Origin: Fictibacillus fluitans
GTDB taxonomy: Bacteria > Bacillota > Bacilli > Bacillales > Fictibacillaceae
Direction of reading: 5' to 3'
DNA length: 64,000 nucleotides
NCBI RefSeq assembly: GCF_030418125.1
Contig: NZ_JAUHTR010000009.1
Location: 62,001-126,000, forward strand
The position numbers and the translations under genes were made by a program. Of the stretch, positions 1 through 8,490 are shown one piece after another. Numbering within the stretch: the stretch's first letter is position 1; each line of letters begins with the position of its first letter. The notes under the pieces were generated by a model. It was not told where the DNA came from. It saw nothing but the letters and a program-made list of their open reading frames with translations, and did not search any database.

Positions 1-199
1 GTGTGGACGAATTGTTTAACGGTTGTATTTATAAAGTTTATTCCTAGTATATTCACTGTATTTTTCATATTCATCAGATCCTCACTTTTCATACGAAGAC
101 GCATGCAGGCTATTAAACTACCAAACTGACAATCTCTAATTGCCTGTAAAAAGGTGCATTTCCAGAAACAGAAGGAAATGTAAAAAAATCATTAAGACC

Positions 200-228
200 T
201 TGTAAAAAAAACTTAAAGATTATATTAT
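200..228 (+). promoter_or_regulatory. Candidate SigA promoter for tagD
   Basis: TTGTAA at 200-205 and TATTAT at 223-228 are separated by exactly 17 bp. Each hexamer matches the SigA consensus at four or five of six positions. It is the best-spaced promoter in the leader, but it lies about 250 bp upstream of the start codon, so a closer promoter may exist. Confidence 0.45.
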
Positions 229-289
229 GAGTAAGGGTAACAAAATGCAAGTCTTTTTACGAATTATTATACCATGAATGATCTGCTTT

Positions 290-317
290 TGTAAAAGTAT
301 GATTAATTTTTTGTAAA
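290..317 (-). promoter_or_regulatory. Candidate Pho box, reversed relative to tagD
   Basis: On the minus strand three hexamers, TTTACA, TTAATC and TTTACA, are separated by 5 bp each, an 11-bp period typical of PhoP sites (TT[ATC]ACA repeats). They lie downstream of the candidate tagD promoter and point away from the gene. That placement suits repression rather than activation. In B. subtilis PhoP~P is known to repress tagDEF. The match here is by pattern only. Confidence 0.45.
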
Positions 318-475
318 TGTCACTTGTATTTTGTCTTTAAAGTAAAGCTTTGTGGTTGCAAAGGCACCCGATAATCTTTACGTGAAATTTACCTTTTAAT
401 AATAGATTTAAAACATGAGCCAAAAATAGCAGGACAGGTAATTTTTTCATATAAACTAGTAGGAGTGTGAAGGCC

Positions 476-874
476 ATGAGAAAAGTATTAACTTATGGGA
501 CATTTGACTTGCTTCATTGGGGACACATCAATTTGCTGAAACGTGCAAAAGACCTGGGAGACCATCTGATTGTGGGTCTTTCCGGAGATGAATTTAACGC
601 GATTAAAAATAAAAAATCATATCACAGCTTCGAAAACCGAAAAATGATTTTAGAGTCCATTCGATACGTGGATGAAGTGATTGAAGAGAAAAGCTGGGAT
701 CAAAAGATTAAAGATGTAGTGGATCACAAGGTGGATATCTTTGTTATGGGAGACGACTGGGAAGGTAAATTTGATTTCCTTAAAGAATATTGTGAAGTCG
801 TTTATCTGCCGAGAACAATAGGGATTTCAACATCACAAATTAAGGATGACCTTTTTAGCATTAAAAATGGGTAG
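476..874 (+). CDS. tagD: Glycerol-3-phosphate cytidylyltransferase TagD
   Basis: TagD makes CDP-glycerol from CTP and glycerol 3-phosphate, the donor for poly(glycerol phosphate) wall teichoic acid. The 132-residue protein is almost collinear with B. subtilis TagD (129 aa). It shows the cytidylyltransferase HxGH motif (H14-W-G-H17) near the N terminus and an R-x-x-G-IST motif near residue 115. A GTG at 467 is in frame, but AGGAG at 461-465 sits 10 nt before the ATG at 476, which also gives the family N terminus MRKVLTYGTFD. The gene overlaps the next one by 29 nt. It is the first gene of the teichoic acid unit and provides the substrate for all three glycerophosphotransferases that follow. 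Confidence 0.95.
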   Translation: MRKVLTYGTFDLLHWGHINLLKRAKDLGDHLIVGLSGDEFNAIKNKKSYHSFENRKMILESIRYVDEVIEEKSWDQKIKDVVDHKVDIFVMGDDWEGKFDFLKEYCEVVYLPRTIGISTSQIKDDLFSIKNG

Positions 875-2057
875 AGAACTCGCAATAACGGTCTATTTAA
901 TTCTTTTTAACATTCTTTTCAATCTTTTTAAGCTTTTCCCATCACAAGACAGGCTGGCTTTTGTTCTTTCATTTGGCGACAACGCTTCTTATTTATATGA
1001 AGCGCTGAAAAAGCGTGACGATCAAAAAGCCGCCTTTTTATGCACAACCGAAAAAAGTGTGTCGGGATTAAAGGATTATCCCGATGCGAACGTGATACAA
1101 TTTCAAAACAAAAATATTTCCGGAACCCTCAGGTCCATTTACTGGCTGGCCACCTCCAGAAAAATCATTCTGGACAACTATTATGGCTTCCTGGCTGGAA
1201 TTCAATTCAAGGAAAATACGGAATGTATTCAAATATGGCATGCCGCTGGTGCGATCAAGAGATTTGGAATCCGCGATGCTTCTGTTGAAGGCAGAAGTCT
1301 CAAGGCGCAAAAGCGGTTTTTGTCTGTGTATGAAAAATTCCATAAAATCGCTGTGGGCTCCCGGGCAATGGAGGATATCTTCAGGGAAGCCTTTGCTCTT
1401 TCCGGAGATCAGTTCCTGCGGACGGGCCTGCCGCGAACTGACCTTTTTTTTAATGAACTTAAGCAAAACGGTATTAAAAAGCAGCTGCTTCATGACAATC
1501 CTGATCTGAAGGACAAGGAGCTCATCCTGTATGCCCCTACCTATCGGGACCATCAGTTGGACCAGTTTGAACTGGAACTTGATTTGGGGAAACTGCAAAA
1601 CGAACTGGGAGCGGGCTATGCCGTCATCTTAAAGCTTCATCCGGCGTTAAAAGGCACCGTTCATTATGAAGAAGAGTACCCAGGCTTTGTTTACAATTAT
1701 TCTTTCCACCATGATGTTAATGATTTAATGCTCATTGTGGATTATTTGATAACGGACTATTCTTCTATTCCGTATGAATTCGCATTGCTCGATAAACCGA
1801 TGATTTTCTATCCGTATGATTTGAAGGAATATACAGATCAAAGAGGTCTTTGGGATAATTACGCAGCGCTTATACCCGGACCGGTCGTATATTCCACAGA
1901 GGAGATTATAAGCGTCATCCGTAATCAGTCCTTTGAATGGAAAAGGCAGCAGGAATTTAAAACAAAGTGGAATGAATTCCATCAGGGTAACTCAAGTGAA
2001 AAGTTAATCTCGTATTTGTTGGATAACAAGCATCAAACGGGGACAGGCGAGGGGTAA
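846..2057 (+). CDS. tagB: TagB-like CDP-glycerol glycerophosphotransferase (primase)
   Basis: This is a member of the CDP-glycerol glycerophosphotransferase family (Glyphos_transf, GT-B fold) of 403 aa, the single-domain size of TagB/TarB. Those enzymes add the first glycerol phosphate to ManNAc-GlcNAc-PP-undecaprenol at the inner membrane face. Visible motifs are a WHAAGAIKRFG block with H132 and TDYSS at 303-307, the family's active-site signatures. A hydrophobic stretch near residues 13-28 fits membrane association. The start is uncertain: ATG at 846 (AAGG directly upstream) or ATG at 867, four codons before the protein aligns well. Neither has a strong ribosome-binding site, so translation is probably coupled to tagD, whose end it overlaps. 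The primase role is inferred from size, WHAAGA motif and order. Confidence 0.8.
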   Translation: MTFLALKMGRELAITVYLILFNILFNLFKLFPSQDRLAFVLSFGDNASYLYEALKKRDDQKAAFLCTTEKSVSGLKDYPDANVIQFQNKNISGTLRSIYWLATSRKIILDNYYGFLAGIQFKENTECIQIWHAAGAIKRFGIRDASVEGRSLKAQKRFLSVYEKFHKIAVGSRAMEDIFREAFALSGDQFLRTGLPRTDLFFNELKQNGIKKQLLHDNPDLKDKELILYAPTYRDHQLDQFELELDLGKLQNELGAGYAVILKLHPALKGTVHYEEEYPGFVYNYSFHHDVNDLMLIVDYLITDYSSIPYEFALLDKPMIFYPYDLKEYTDQRGLWDNYAALIPGPVVYSTEEIISVIRNQSFEWKRQQEFKTKWNEFHQGNSSEKLISYLLDNKHQTGTGEG

Positions 2058-2060
2058 GCA

Positions 2061-3263
2061 ATGGCAGGCATAAAGCTGAAAAAGTTATGGAAAAGATGGA
2101 GAGGGATAAGCATTGCCCAGCGGATATATCACTGCTTTTTTAAGGTTGCTGGGTTTCTTCCCCCTAAGAAAAAATTGGTGATGTTCGAAAGCTTTCTAGG
2201 TAAGCAATACAGTGACAATCCCAGAGCTATTTATGAGTACATGAAGCTGCACAAGCCCGAATACACGCTGGTGTGGAGTGTGGCCGAAGGGTCAGAGAAA
2301 CCGTTTAAGGAAGAGAGCATTTCATATGCGGTCCGGTTCACGCTGAAATGGTTTTTTTATGTGGCCAGGGCCGAGTACTGGGTAACAAACAGCAGGCTGC
2401 CGCTGTGGATTCCAAAGCCTCATCATACGACCTATGTGCAAACGTGGCATGGAACGCCGCTGAAGCGCCTGGCGGCCGACATGGAAGAGGTTCATATGCC
2501 TGGAACAACAACCGACGCCTATAAAAAGAATTTTCACCGGGAATCAAAGAAATGGGATTATCTGATTTCTCCTAATGCTTATTCCACTGAGATTTTCCGG
2601 AGGGCTTTTCAGTTTGATAAAGAAGTGATTGAATGCGGCTATCCCAGAAATGACGTACTGTATACTGAAAATAACCCGGAACAAGTGGCAAAACTAAAAA
2701 AGAGGCTTGGAATTCCAAGCGGCAAACAAGTCATCCTGTATGCACCGACATGGAGGGATGACCAGTTTTATGAAAGAGGACGCTATAAGTTTGAACTGAC
2801 ACTGAATTTACATGCTTTGCGAAAAGCATTTGGAGATAAATATGTTATCATATTAAGAATGCATTACCTTGTAGCAGAGAACTTTGATCTCTCGCCATAT
2901 GAAGGTTTTGCTTTCGATTTTTCCTATCATGAAGACATTCGGGATTTATATCTGTGTTCAGACCTGATGATTACGGATTACTCATCGGTATTTTTTGATT
3001 ACGCGAATCTGCGGCGGCCGATCATTTTCTTTGTCTATGACATTGAAACATACAGGGACAAGCTTCGGGGATTTTATTTTGACTTTGAAAACAATGCTCC
3101 CGGGCCGCTCGTAAAGACAACCGGGGAAGTAATTGAAGCGATCAGGAAATATGAAGAGGCGAACTTTAAGGTTCACTCCGAAGCTTTCGAGAACTTTTAT
3201 GAACGATTTTGCTATTTGGAAAGTGGACAATCTTCTCACAAAGCCGTTCAAAAAGTATTCTAA
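2061..3263 (+). CDS. TagF-like CDP-glycerol glycerophosphotransferase, single domain
   Basis: A 400-residue glycerophosphotransferase with the TagF-type catalytic signatures TWHGTPLKRL (H130) and TDYSSVFFDY (T305-D306). It lacks the N-terminal extension of about 350 residues found in TagF, so it is nearly a bare catalytic domain. It closely resembles the C-terminal domain of the 1116-aa protein at 5103-8453: FES-GKQY-PRAIYE, TWHGTPLK, YPRND, RGFY-DFE-APGPL are shared in order. It begins 3 nt after the upstream stop and probably extends or adds glycerol phosphate units as a TarF/TagF-type enzyme. Whether it primes, extends by one unit or polymerises cannot be told from sequence. Confidence 0.82.
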   Translation: MAGIKLKKLWKRWRGISIAQRIYHCFFKVAGFLPPKKKLVMFESFLGKQYSDNPRAIYEYMKLHKPEYTLVWSVAEGSEKPFKEESISYAVRFTLKWFFYVARAEYWVTNSRLPLWIPKPHHTTYVQTWHGTPLKRLAADMEEVHMPGTTTDAYKKNFHRESKKWDYLISPNAYSTEIFRRAFQFDKEVIECGYPRNDVLYTENNPEQVAKLKKRLGIPSGKQVILYAPTWRDDQFYERGRYKFELTLNLHALRKAFGDKYVIILRMHYLVAENFDLSPYEGFAFDFSYHEDIRDLYLCSDLMITDYSSVFFDYANLRRPIIFFVYDIETYRDKLRGFYFDFENNAPGPLVKTTGEVIEAIRKYEEANFKVHSEAFENFYERFCYLESGQSSHKAVQKVF

Positions 3264-3293
3264 ACCAATCTCTTTGGGAGAGGATTACAAACA

Positions 3294-4118
3294 ATGATTT
3301 CAGCTTTTAAAGTATTAAATGAACAAATCAACAGCTTCTACCTCATGATTCGTCTATCGATGTATGAGCTTAAGATAAAGAATAATAACAACTATTTGGG
3401 AATGCTTTGGGAGGTCATCAATCCGGCCATTCAGGTAGCTGTATACTGGATGGTGTTTGGGATGGGAATCCGGCAGGGAAGAAGCGTGGGAACAGCAGGA
3501 CATGAGGTTCCCTTCCTGCAATGGCTGGTCTCGGGGATTATCGTCTGGTTCTTTATCAGTCCGGCAATTCTAAACGGCTCTAAAGCGATCTATACCCGCA
3601 TCAAGATTATCGCCAAGATGAACTTTCCGTTAAGTGTCATTCCGAGCTATGTCATTTTTTCGATATTCTATCCGAATGTGATGCTGCTCGCATTGATCGC
3701 CGTCATCTTTCAGTTCACGGATCACGGAAAGATTTCGCTTTATTACCTGCAGCTTCCCTACTATATGTTGGCAGCTATAGCACTTGTCTTTTCACTGTCA
3801 CTGATCACGTCGACCCTTTCTACAATCGTTCGTGACGTCCAGATGTTTGTACAGTCAATTATGCGGATGCTGTTTTACGTTACACCGATTTTATGGGTTC
3901 CAGATCCTAAGAAACTTCCTGAATTCATTAATCTTATTTTAAAAGGGAATCCTTTTAGTTATATTGTTGAAGGATACCGGGACGCTATGTTAAGCAGGGC
4001 ATGGTTTTTTGAACATTGGGAACACACGCTGTATTTCTGGGGCTTTGTTCTGGTTCTGTTCATAATCGGTTCCGCACTCCACGTGAAATTAAGAAACCGA
4101 TTCGTGGATTACTTGTAA
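3294..4118 (+). CDS. tagG: Teichoic acid ABC exporter, permease TagG
   Basis: An ABC-2 type polytopic permease of 274 aa with about six predicted membrane helices, beginning near residues 35, 65, 105, 145, 175 and 240. The opening motif YELKIKNNNNYLGMLWEVINP is typical of polysaccharide/teichoic acid exporters. TagG with TagH flips the lipid-linked teichoic acid chain across the membrane. A GGGAGAGG ribosome site precedes the ATG. It lies 30 nt after the transferase and 19 nt before tagH, so the two exporter halves are made from one unit as in B. subtilis. Confidence 0.92.
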   Translation: MISAFKVLNEQINSFYLMIRLSMYELKIKNNNNYLGMLWEVINPAIQVAVYWMVFGMGIRQGRSVGTAGHEVPFLQWLVSGIIVWFFISPAILNGSKAIYTRIKIIAKMNFPLSVIPSYVIFSIFYPNVMLLALIAVIFQFTDHGKISLYYLQLPYYMLAAIALVFSLSLITSTLSTIVRDVQMFVQSIMRMLFYVTPILWVPDPKKLPEFINLILKGNPFSYIVEGYRDAMLSRAWFFEHWEHTLYFWGFVLVLFIIGSALHVKLRNRFVDYL

Positions 4119-4137
4119 GAATACAGGAGAGATGGAC

Positions 4138-4971
4138 ATGAGTAACCAAACCGTTATCGTACGCGATGTTACAAAAAAATATAAGATGTATAAAAAGCCG
4201 GCCGAAAAGCTGCTCGATATTATTTTGCCAAAGGGCTATGGCGAGGACTTTTATGCGATTCAAAATATCAGCTTTGAAGCGAATCAGGGTGATGTCATCG
4301 GGATTGTCGGTGTGAACGGGTCAGGAAAGTCAACCTTGTCCAACCTTATATCCGGGATTATTCCGCCCACATCAGGGACGATTGAATTAAATGGAGAAGT
4401 CTCACTGATCGCGATTGCTTCAGGTTTAAATAACGAGCTGACCGGACGGGAAAACATAGAGCTGAAATGTTTGATGCTTGGCTTCAGCAAGCAGGACATT
4501 AAACGGCTTGAACCGGAAATCATTGAATTTGCCGAGATCGGAAAGTTCATTGACCAGCCAGTAAAAAAATACTCAAGCGGAATGAAGTCGCGCCTTGGAT
4601 TCGCCATTTCGGTGACAGTAAACCCGGATATCCTCGTTATTGACGAAGCCTTGTCGGTAGGTGACCAAACTTTCGCTGATAAATGCCTGGACAAGATGAA
4701 CGAATTTAAAGAACAGGGCAAAACCATCTTCTTCATCAGCCATTCCATGGGCCAGGTGAAAAAGTTCTGTGAAAAGATTCTTTGGCTGGAATATGGTGAA
4801 GTTCGTGCCTACGGGCCAATGAAAGAAATTCTTCCGAAATATCAGGAATTTCTCAAGGAATACAAAGCCATGTCCAAGGAAGAGAAGAAACGCTTCAAGC
4901 AACAAGTACAGCTTAAGCAGAGCGGCCAGAACAAGCCTGGAGACAAGCTGCAAACCTCATCTGCAAAGTAA
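4138..4971 (+). CDS. tagH: Teichoic acid ABC exporter, ATPase TagH
   Basis: An ABC ATPase of 277 aa partnering TagG. The Walker A motif GVNGSGKST is near residues 57-65, the signature YSSGMKSRLGF near 142-152 and Walker B ILVIDEALSVGD near 163-174. Like S. aureus TarH (about 264 aa) it lacks the long extracytoplasmic C-terminal extension of B. subtilis TagH (527 aa) and ends in a Lys/Gln-rich tail. An ATG at 4132 is in frame, but AGGAG at 4125-4129 is 8 nt from the ATG at 4138 and only 2 nt from the other, so I chose 4138. A terminator follows. Confidence 0.93.
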   Translation: MSNQTVIVRDVTKKYKMYKKPAEKLLDIILPKGYGEDFYAIQNISFEANQGDVIGIVGVNGSGKSTLSNLISGIIPPTSGTIELNGEVSLIAIASGLNNELTGRENIELKCLMLGFSKQDIKRLEPEIIEFAEIGKFIDQPVKKYSSGMKSRLGFAISVTVNPDILVIDEALSVGDQTFADKCLDKMNEFKEQGKTIFFISHSMGQVKKFCEKILWLEYGEVRAYGPMKEILPKYQEFLKEYKAMSKEEKKRFKQQVQLKQSGQNKPGDKLQTSSAK

Positions 4972-5003
4972 CAAGCTCGGAGAAAGCCTTTGTTGAAGAG
5001 AAC

Positions 5004-5041
5004 GGGTGCTGCGTTCATAAAGACGTCAGGCACCCTTTTTC
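5004..5041 (+). terminator. Rho-independent terminator after tagH
   Basis: GGGTGC at 5004-5009 pairs with GCACCC at 5030-5035, extended inward by CGT/ACG, followed by a run of six T. It closes the tagD-tagH unit. Confidence 0.8.
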
Positions 5042-5102
5042 TGATATACCGCAAGTATGCGCTTACACCTGTGAACCAAAGTGATAGAGGGAGAATGGAA
5101 GA

Positions 5103-8100
5103 ATGAAAAGTCGAACGGGCATTTTAAATCGAATCATACATATGCTGCGGCCAGAAAAAAAGGTTGGCAAAAGAAAGACATTTAAGAAACGTTTGATAAT
5201 CAGCCAAACGGAGGAGAAGGTCACCGTTCAGGGACAGCTGGGAACACATGCCCTCGTCAGGGAGCTTCTGTTTTTATCACGGAATACCGGAGAGATGATG
5301 AAGGTGGCAGAAATTAATCCGTCCTCCAGTTTTTCGTTTGATATCCGTGTGAGCGACATCGATTCCAGTTTTCCCGGTGAAGAACGAATGAACTTTGATC
5401 TGTACCTGGGAATACAGCGGCCTGCTGAAGAGGTAAAGGAGGACTTCCTGGAAGGAAAGATGGACCAGGCAGTTTTTTATCCCCGGGAAGATGGCGGGCA
5501 GGATGTTTGCTACCCCATCCGTCTCGGCCGATTTGCTGAAATGGACTATATGGAATTTATACCTTTTCAATCCGAAGAAGGCTTAAGTTCATATCTTTAT
5601 GTTACAAAAAAAGGAAACGTGTCTTTTGTGACCCGCGGAATGGTCAACATAAAGCCGAAGGTGCAGATTGATGAGATGTACTTCCGAAAGGACAAGCTCT
5701 CTTTTAACGGAAAACTTTTCACAAGGGATGCGGGCATCAAAAGCATTCAATTGCTGTTAAAGGGCCGTGATACCAATGTGGAAAAACGGCTTCCGGCTGA
5801 AGTTGAAAAGATGCAGGAAGAAACGCGGCTGAAGTTCGGAATGCACCGCTACAAATATGGAGTGAATGTGGATTTCGAGCCGTTGTTTAATGATCCGATG
5901 TACGGCCAGGATATTTATGATTTCTACTTTGAACTGAGCTTTGGCTTTCCTCATCCGCCGGTTCTTGTCAGAATTGGCCGGCCAAGATTCCAGGTTAAGT
6001 ATTTTTTGAGGGATGGCTATGCCAGGGCAGGCGAAAAAACGTATGCCCTCGCGCCTTATTTTACCTTTAAAGGGTTTAATCTTTCACTTCAAGTGGATGA
6101 ATTCGAGAAGAGCACCTACGAGTACCTCAGAAGAATCAAGCGCTGGGCATGGCTTCTGCGGCCATTTTATAAAAAACGAAACATATGGCTGGTGGGGGAG
6201 CGCCCCTATAAAGCGCAGGATACAGGATACCACTTCTTCAACTATGTACGAAAGCAGCATCCGCAGCAGGATGTGTATTATGTGATCGAGAAGGATTCCC
6301 CGGAATTAAGAAATGTGGAAGCACTCGGCAACATTCTTTACTTTAAATCAAAGGAACACATTTTCCATACCTTTATGGCACAAAAAGTGATCGGTTCGCA
6401 TCATCCGGATTATTTGTATCCATTGCGAACCAAACAGTATAAAAAAGCCATAAAAGCCACAAAAATCTTTTTGCAGCATGGAGTCATGGGGACCAAAAAT
6501 ATGGTGGCCAACTATGGGAAACAGGCGCCGGGATTTGATACCGACCTGTTTTTGGTCAGCTCAGACTTTGAAAAAAATATGATTGTCCATGATTTTGGCT
6601 ACAATCCAAACGATGTGGCCATTACCGGGCTTTCAAGGTTTGACAGCCTGCTCGCTGAAGATGTTGAGAAAAAACGGCAGCTGTTAATTATTCCAACCTG
6701 GCGGGACTGGATTATCACCGATGAAGTCTTCATCGAAAGTGAGTATTTTGAACGCTACCGGGAGCTTATCAATCATCCAGAGCTTCATCAATTGGCGGCT
6801 TCGCTGAATTTTGAGATCGTGTTTTGTCTGCATCCCAACATGCAGAAATTCACCTCTTATTTTACCGGCTCCCCAGTGCGTGTGATCAGCCAGGGAGAAG
6901 TAGATGTTCAGCGGCTGCTGAAGGAAAGCGCCATGATGATTACCGATTATTCATCGGTCGGGTTTGATTTCAGCTTTCTTCATAAACCAATTCTGTATTA
7001 TCAGTTTGACCAAAACCGCTTTATCGGAAAACGGCCGTCACACCTTGATCTGGAAAATGATTTGCCAGGGAAAATCGTACTCGATGCTGAGGAGATTCTT
7101 TCAGAGGTGAAAAAATACGGAGAACGTGACTTTGCTGCAGAAGAACAATACATCAGGCGTTCGTACAAATTTTTGAAATACAGGGACCGTCATCATAATG
7201 ACCGTATTTATGAAGCGGTTGCGGAATTCCCCGCGAAAAAGCACTGGTTCCGTGCGTTGGAGGATGATGAACTCATTCAGGCCTTTTTCCGAAGGTACCG
7301 CAGAAGCAAATATTATTATCCGTCCATGCGTTTCTTTTATAAAATGGCACAGCGATTCCTTCCGGTTGATGAAAATCTGATTGTTTTTGAAAGCGGGGTA
7401 GGGAAGCAGTATGCGGACAGCCCGCGGGCCATTTATGAGGAAATTCTCAGGCGTGGACTCAACTATAAAAAGGTTTGGATCTACAATCAAAAAGGCATGT
7501 TCATGGACCCTGACACAAAAGTTGTTAAACGGCTTAGCCCAAGCTATTATTACTATCTTGCAAAAGCAAAGTACTGGGTTAACAATCAGAACTTCCCGAC
7601 CTATCTCGGAAAACGGAAGCAAACGACTTATATCCAAACCTGGCACGGGACACCTCTGAAGAAGATGCTTTTTGATATTGAACAGGTGGAAGGCCGGGAC
7701 GAAGGATATGTCGAACGTGTGCATAAGGCAACCAAGACATGGGACTATCTGATTTCCCCAAGTCCATATGCCACTCAGGCGTTTAGAAGCGCGTTCCGCT
7801 ACAATGGCGAGATGCTCGAGGTCGGATATCCGCGAAACGACATTTTTTACAGGGATGACCGAAGCCAGGTGGCAGAAAGCATCCGTCAGCGGTTAAGCAT
7901 ACCGGAAGATAAAAAGGTCATTCTGTATGCACCGACCTTTCGGGACAATCAAACGTCCAAAAACAATAAATTCACCTTTGAACTGCAATTCGATTTTGAA
8001 CAAATGCAGCACGAGCTGGGGGATGACTATGTGCTCCTGCTCCGAATGCATGTAGTTGTCAGCAACAAGGTATCCATTCCTGAAGAATATAAGAGCTTCG

Positions 8101-8453
8101 TCTACAATGTCTCAAGCTATCCTGATATTCAGGATTTGTATCTCGTGACTGACATTTTGATCACTGATTATTCCTCGGTCATGTTTGACTTTGCGAATAT
8201 GAAGCGGCCGATCCTCTTCTTTACGTACGATTTTGAGATGTACCGTGATCAGCTGCGGGGCTTTTATATGGATTTTGAAAAGGAAGCACCCGGGCCGCTG
8301 CTGAGAACATCCGACCAAGTGACACAGTCCATTAAAAATATAGAAACGGTTAAGCATGACTACAGTGAGCGATATGCGGCTTTTCATGAGAAATACTGCA
8401 GCCTTGAAGATGGCGGTGCAGCGAGCCGGGTCGTCGACCGTTTCTTTGCTTAA
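5103..8453 (+). CDS. TagF-like protein with two glycerophosphotransferase domains
   Basis: At 1116 aa this is much longer than TagF (746 aa in B. subtilis). Residues 1 to about 340 form a beta-rich region that resembles the variable N-terminal part of TagF/TarL-type enzymes, though I cannot name a domain. Two Glyphos_transf domains follow. The first, about 345-720, carries QHGVMGTKN (H459) and ITDYSSVGFD (T614-D615). The second, about 730-1116, carries TWHGTPLKKM (H848) and ITDYSSVMFD (T1021-D1022) and is closely related to the 400-aa protein at 2061. Both domains keep the active-site histidine and the TDYSS motif, so both may be catalytic. It stands alone between two terminators. I infer a bifunctional or processive teichoic acid polymerase acting on CDP-glycerol or a second CDP-activated polyol. 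Confidence 0.82.
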   Translation: MKSRTGILNRIIHMLRPEKKVGKRKTFKKRLIISQTEEKVTVQGQLGTHALVRELLFLSRNTGEMMKVAEINPSSSFSFDIRVSDIDSSFPGEERMNFDLYLGIQRPAEEVKEDFLEGKMDQAVFYPREDGGQDVCYPIRLGRFAEMDYMEFIPFQSEEGLSSYLYVTKKGNVSFVTRGMVNIKPKVQIDEMYFRKDKLSFNGKLFTRDAGIKSIQLLLKGRDTNVEKRLPAEVEKMQEETRLKFGMHRYKYGVNVDFEPLFNDPMYGQDIYDFYFELSFGFPHPPVLVRIGRPRFQVKYFLRDGYARAGEKTYALAPYFTFKGFNLSLQVDEFEKSTYEYLRRIKRWAWLLRPFYKKRNIWLVGERPYKAQDTGYHFFNYVRKQHPQQDVYYVIEKDSPELRNVEALGNILYFKSKEHIFHTFMAQKVIGSHHPDYLYPLRTKQYKKAIKATKIFLQHGVMGTKNMVANYGKQAPGFDTDLFLVSSDFEKNMIVHDFGYNPNDVAITGLSRFDSLLAEDVEKKRQLLIIPTWRDWIITDEVFIESEYFERYRELINHPELHQLAASLNFEIVFCLHPNMQKFTSYFTGSPVRVISQGEVDVQRLLKESAMMITDYSSVGFDFSFLHKPILYYQFDQNRFIGKRPSHLDLENDLPGKIVLDAEEILSEVKKYGERDFAAEEQYIRRSYKFLKYRDRHHNDRIYEAVAEFPAKKHWFRALEDDELIQAFFRRYRRSKYYYPSMRFFYKMAQRFLPVDENLIVFESGVGKQYADSPRAIYEEILRRGLNYKKVWIYNQKGMFMDPDTKVVKRLSPSYYYYLAKAKYWVNNQNFPTYLGKRKQTTYIQTWHGTPLKKMLFDIEQVEGRDEGYVERVHKATKTWDYLISPSPYATQAFRSAFRYNGEMLEVGYPRNDIFYRDDRSQVAESIRQRLSIPEDKKVILYAPTFRDNQTSKNNKFTFELQFDFEQMQHELGDDYVLLLRMHVVVSNKVSIPEEYKSFVYNVSSYPDIQDLYLVTDILITDYSSVMFDFANMKRPILFFTYDFEMYRDQLRGFYMDFEKEAPGPLLRTSDQVTQSIKNIETVKHDYSERYAAFHEKYCSLEDGGAASRVVDRFFA

Positions 8454-8460
8454 ATAAAAG

Positions 8461-8490
8461 AAAAAACGCCCCAGAAATGGGGCGTTTTTG
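8461..8490. terminator. Bidirectional terminator
   Basis: CGCCCC at 8467-8472 pairs with GGGGCG at 8479-8484. It has A-rich left and T-rich right flanks, serving the convergent genes at 5103-8453 and 8491-9861. Confidence 0.85.

Larger units (their letters stand above)
1..475. other. AT-rich intergenic leader upstream of tagD
   Basis: This stretch has no supportable gene. Stop codons are dense and no Shine-Dalgarno plus long frame is visible. It holds a good SigA-type promoter candidate at 200-228 and a Pho-box-like repeat at 290-317, both listed separately. The first 190 bases show nothing I can name. If transcription starts near 235, tagD has an untranslated leader of about 240 nt. Confidence 0.6.

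Noticed and set aside
7101-7724. 207-codon open frame on the minus strand
   Set aside because: It is antisense to the junction of the two catalytic domains of the TagF-like fusion, with no supporting signal.
5103-8453. Two adjacent glycerophosphotransferase genes joined by a sequencing error
   Set aside because: The frame is continuous, there is no ribosome site or start near the domain junction, and the linker reads as normal protein.
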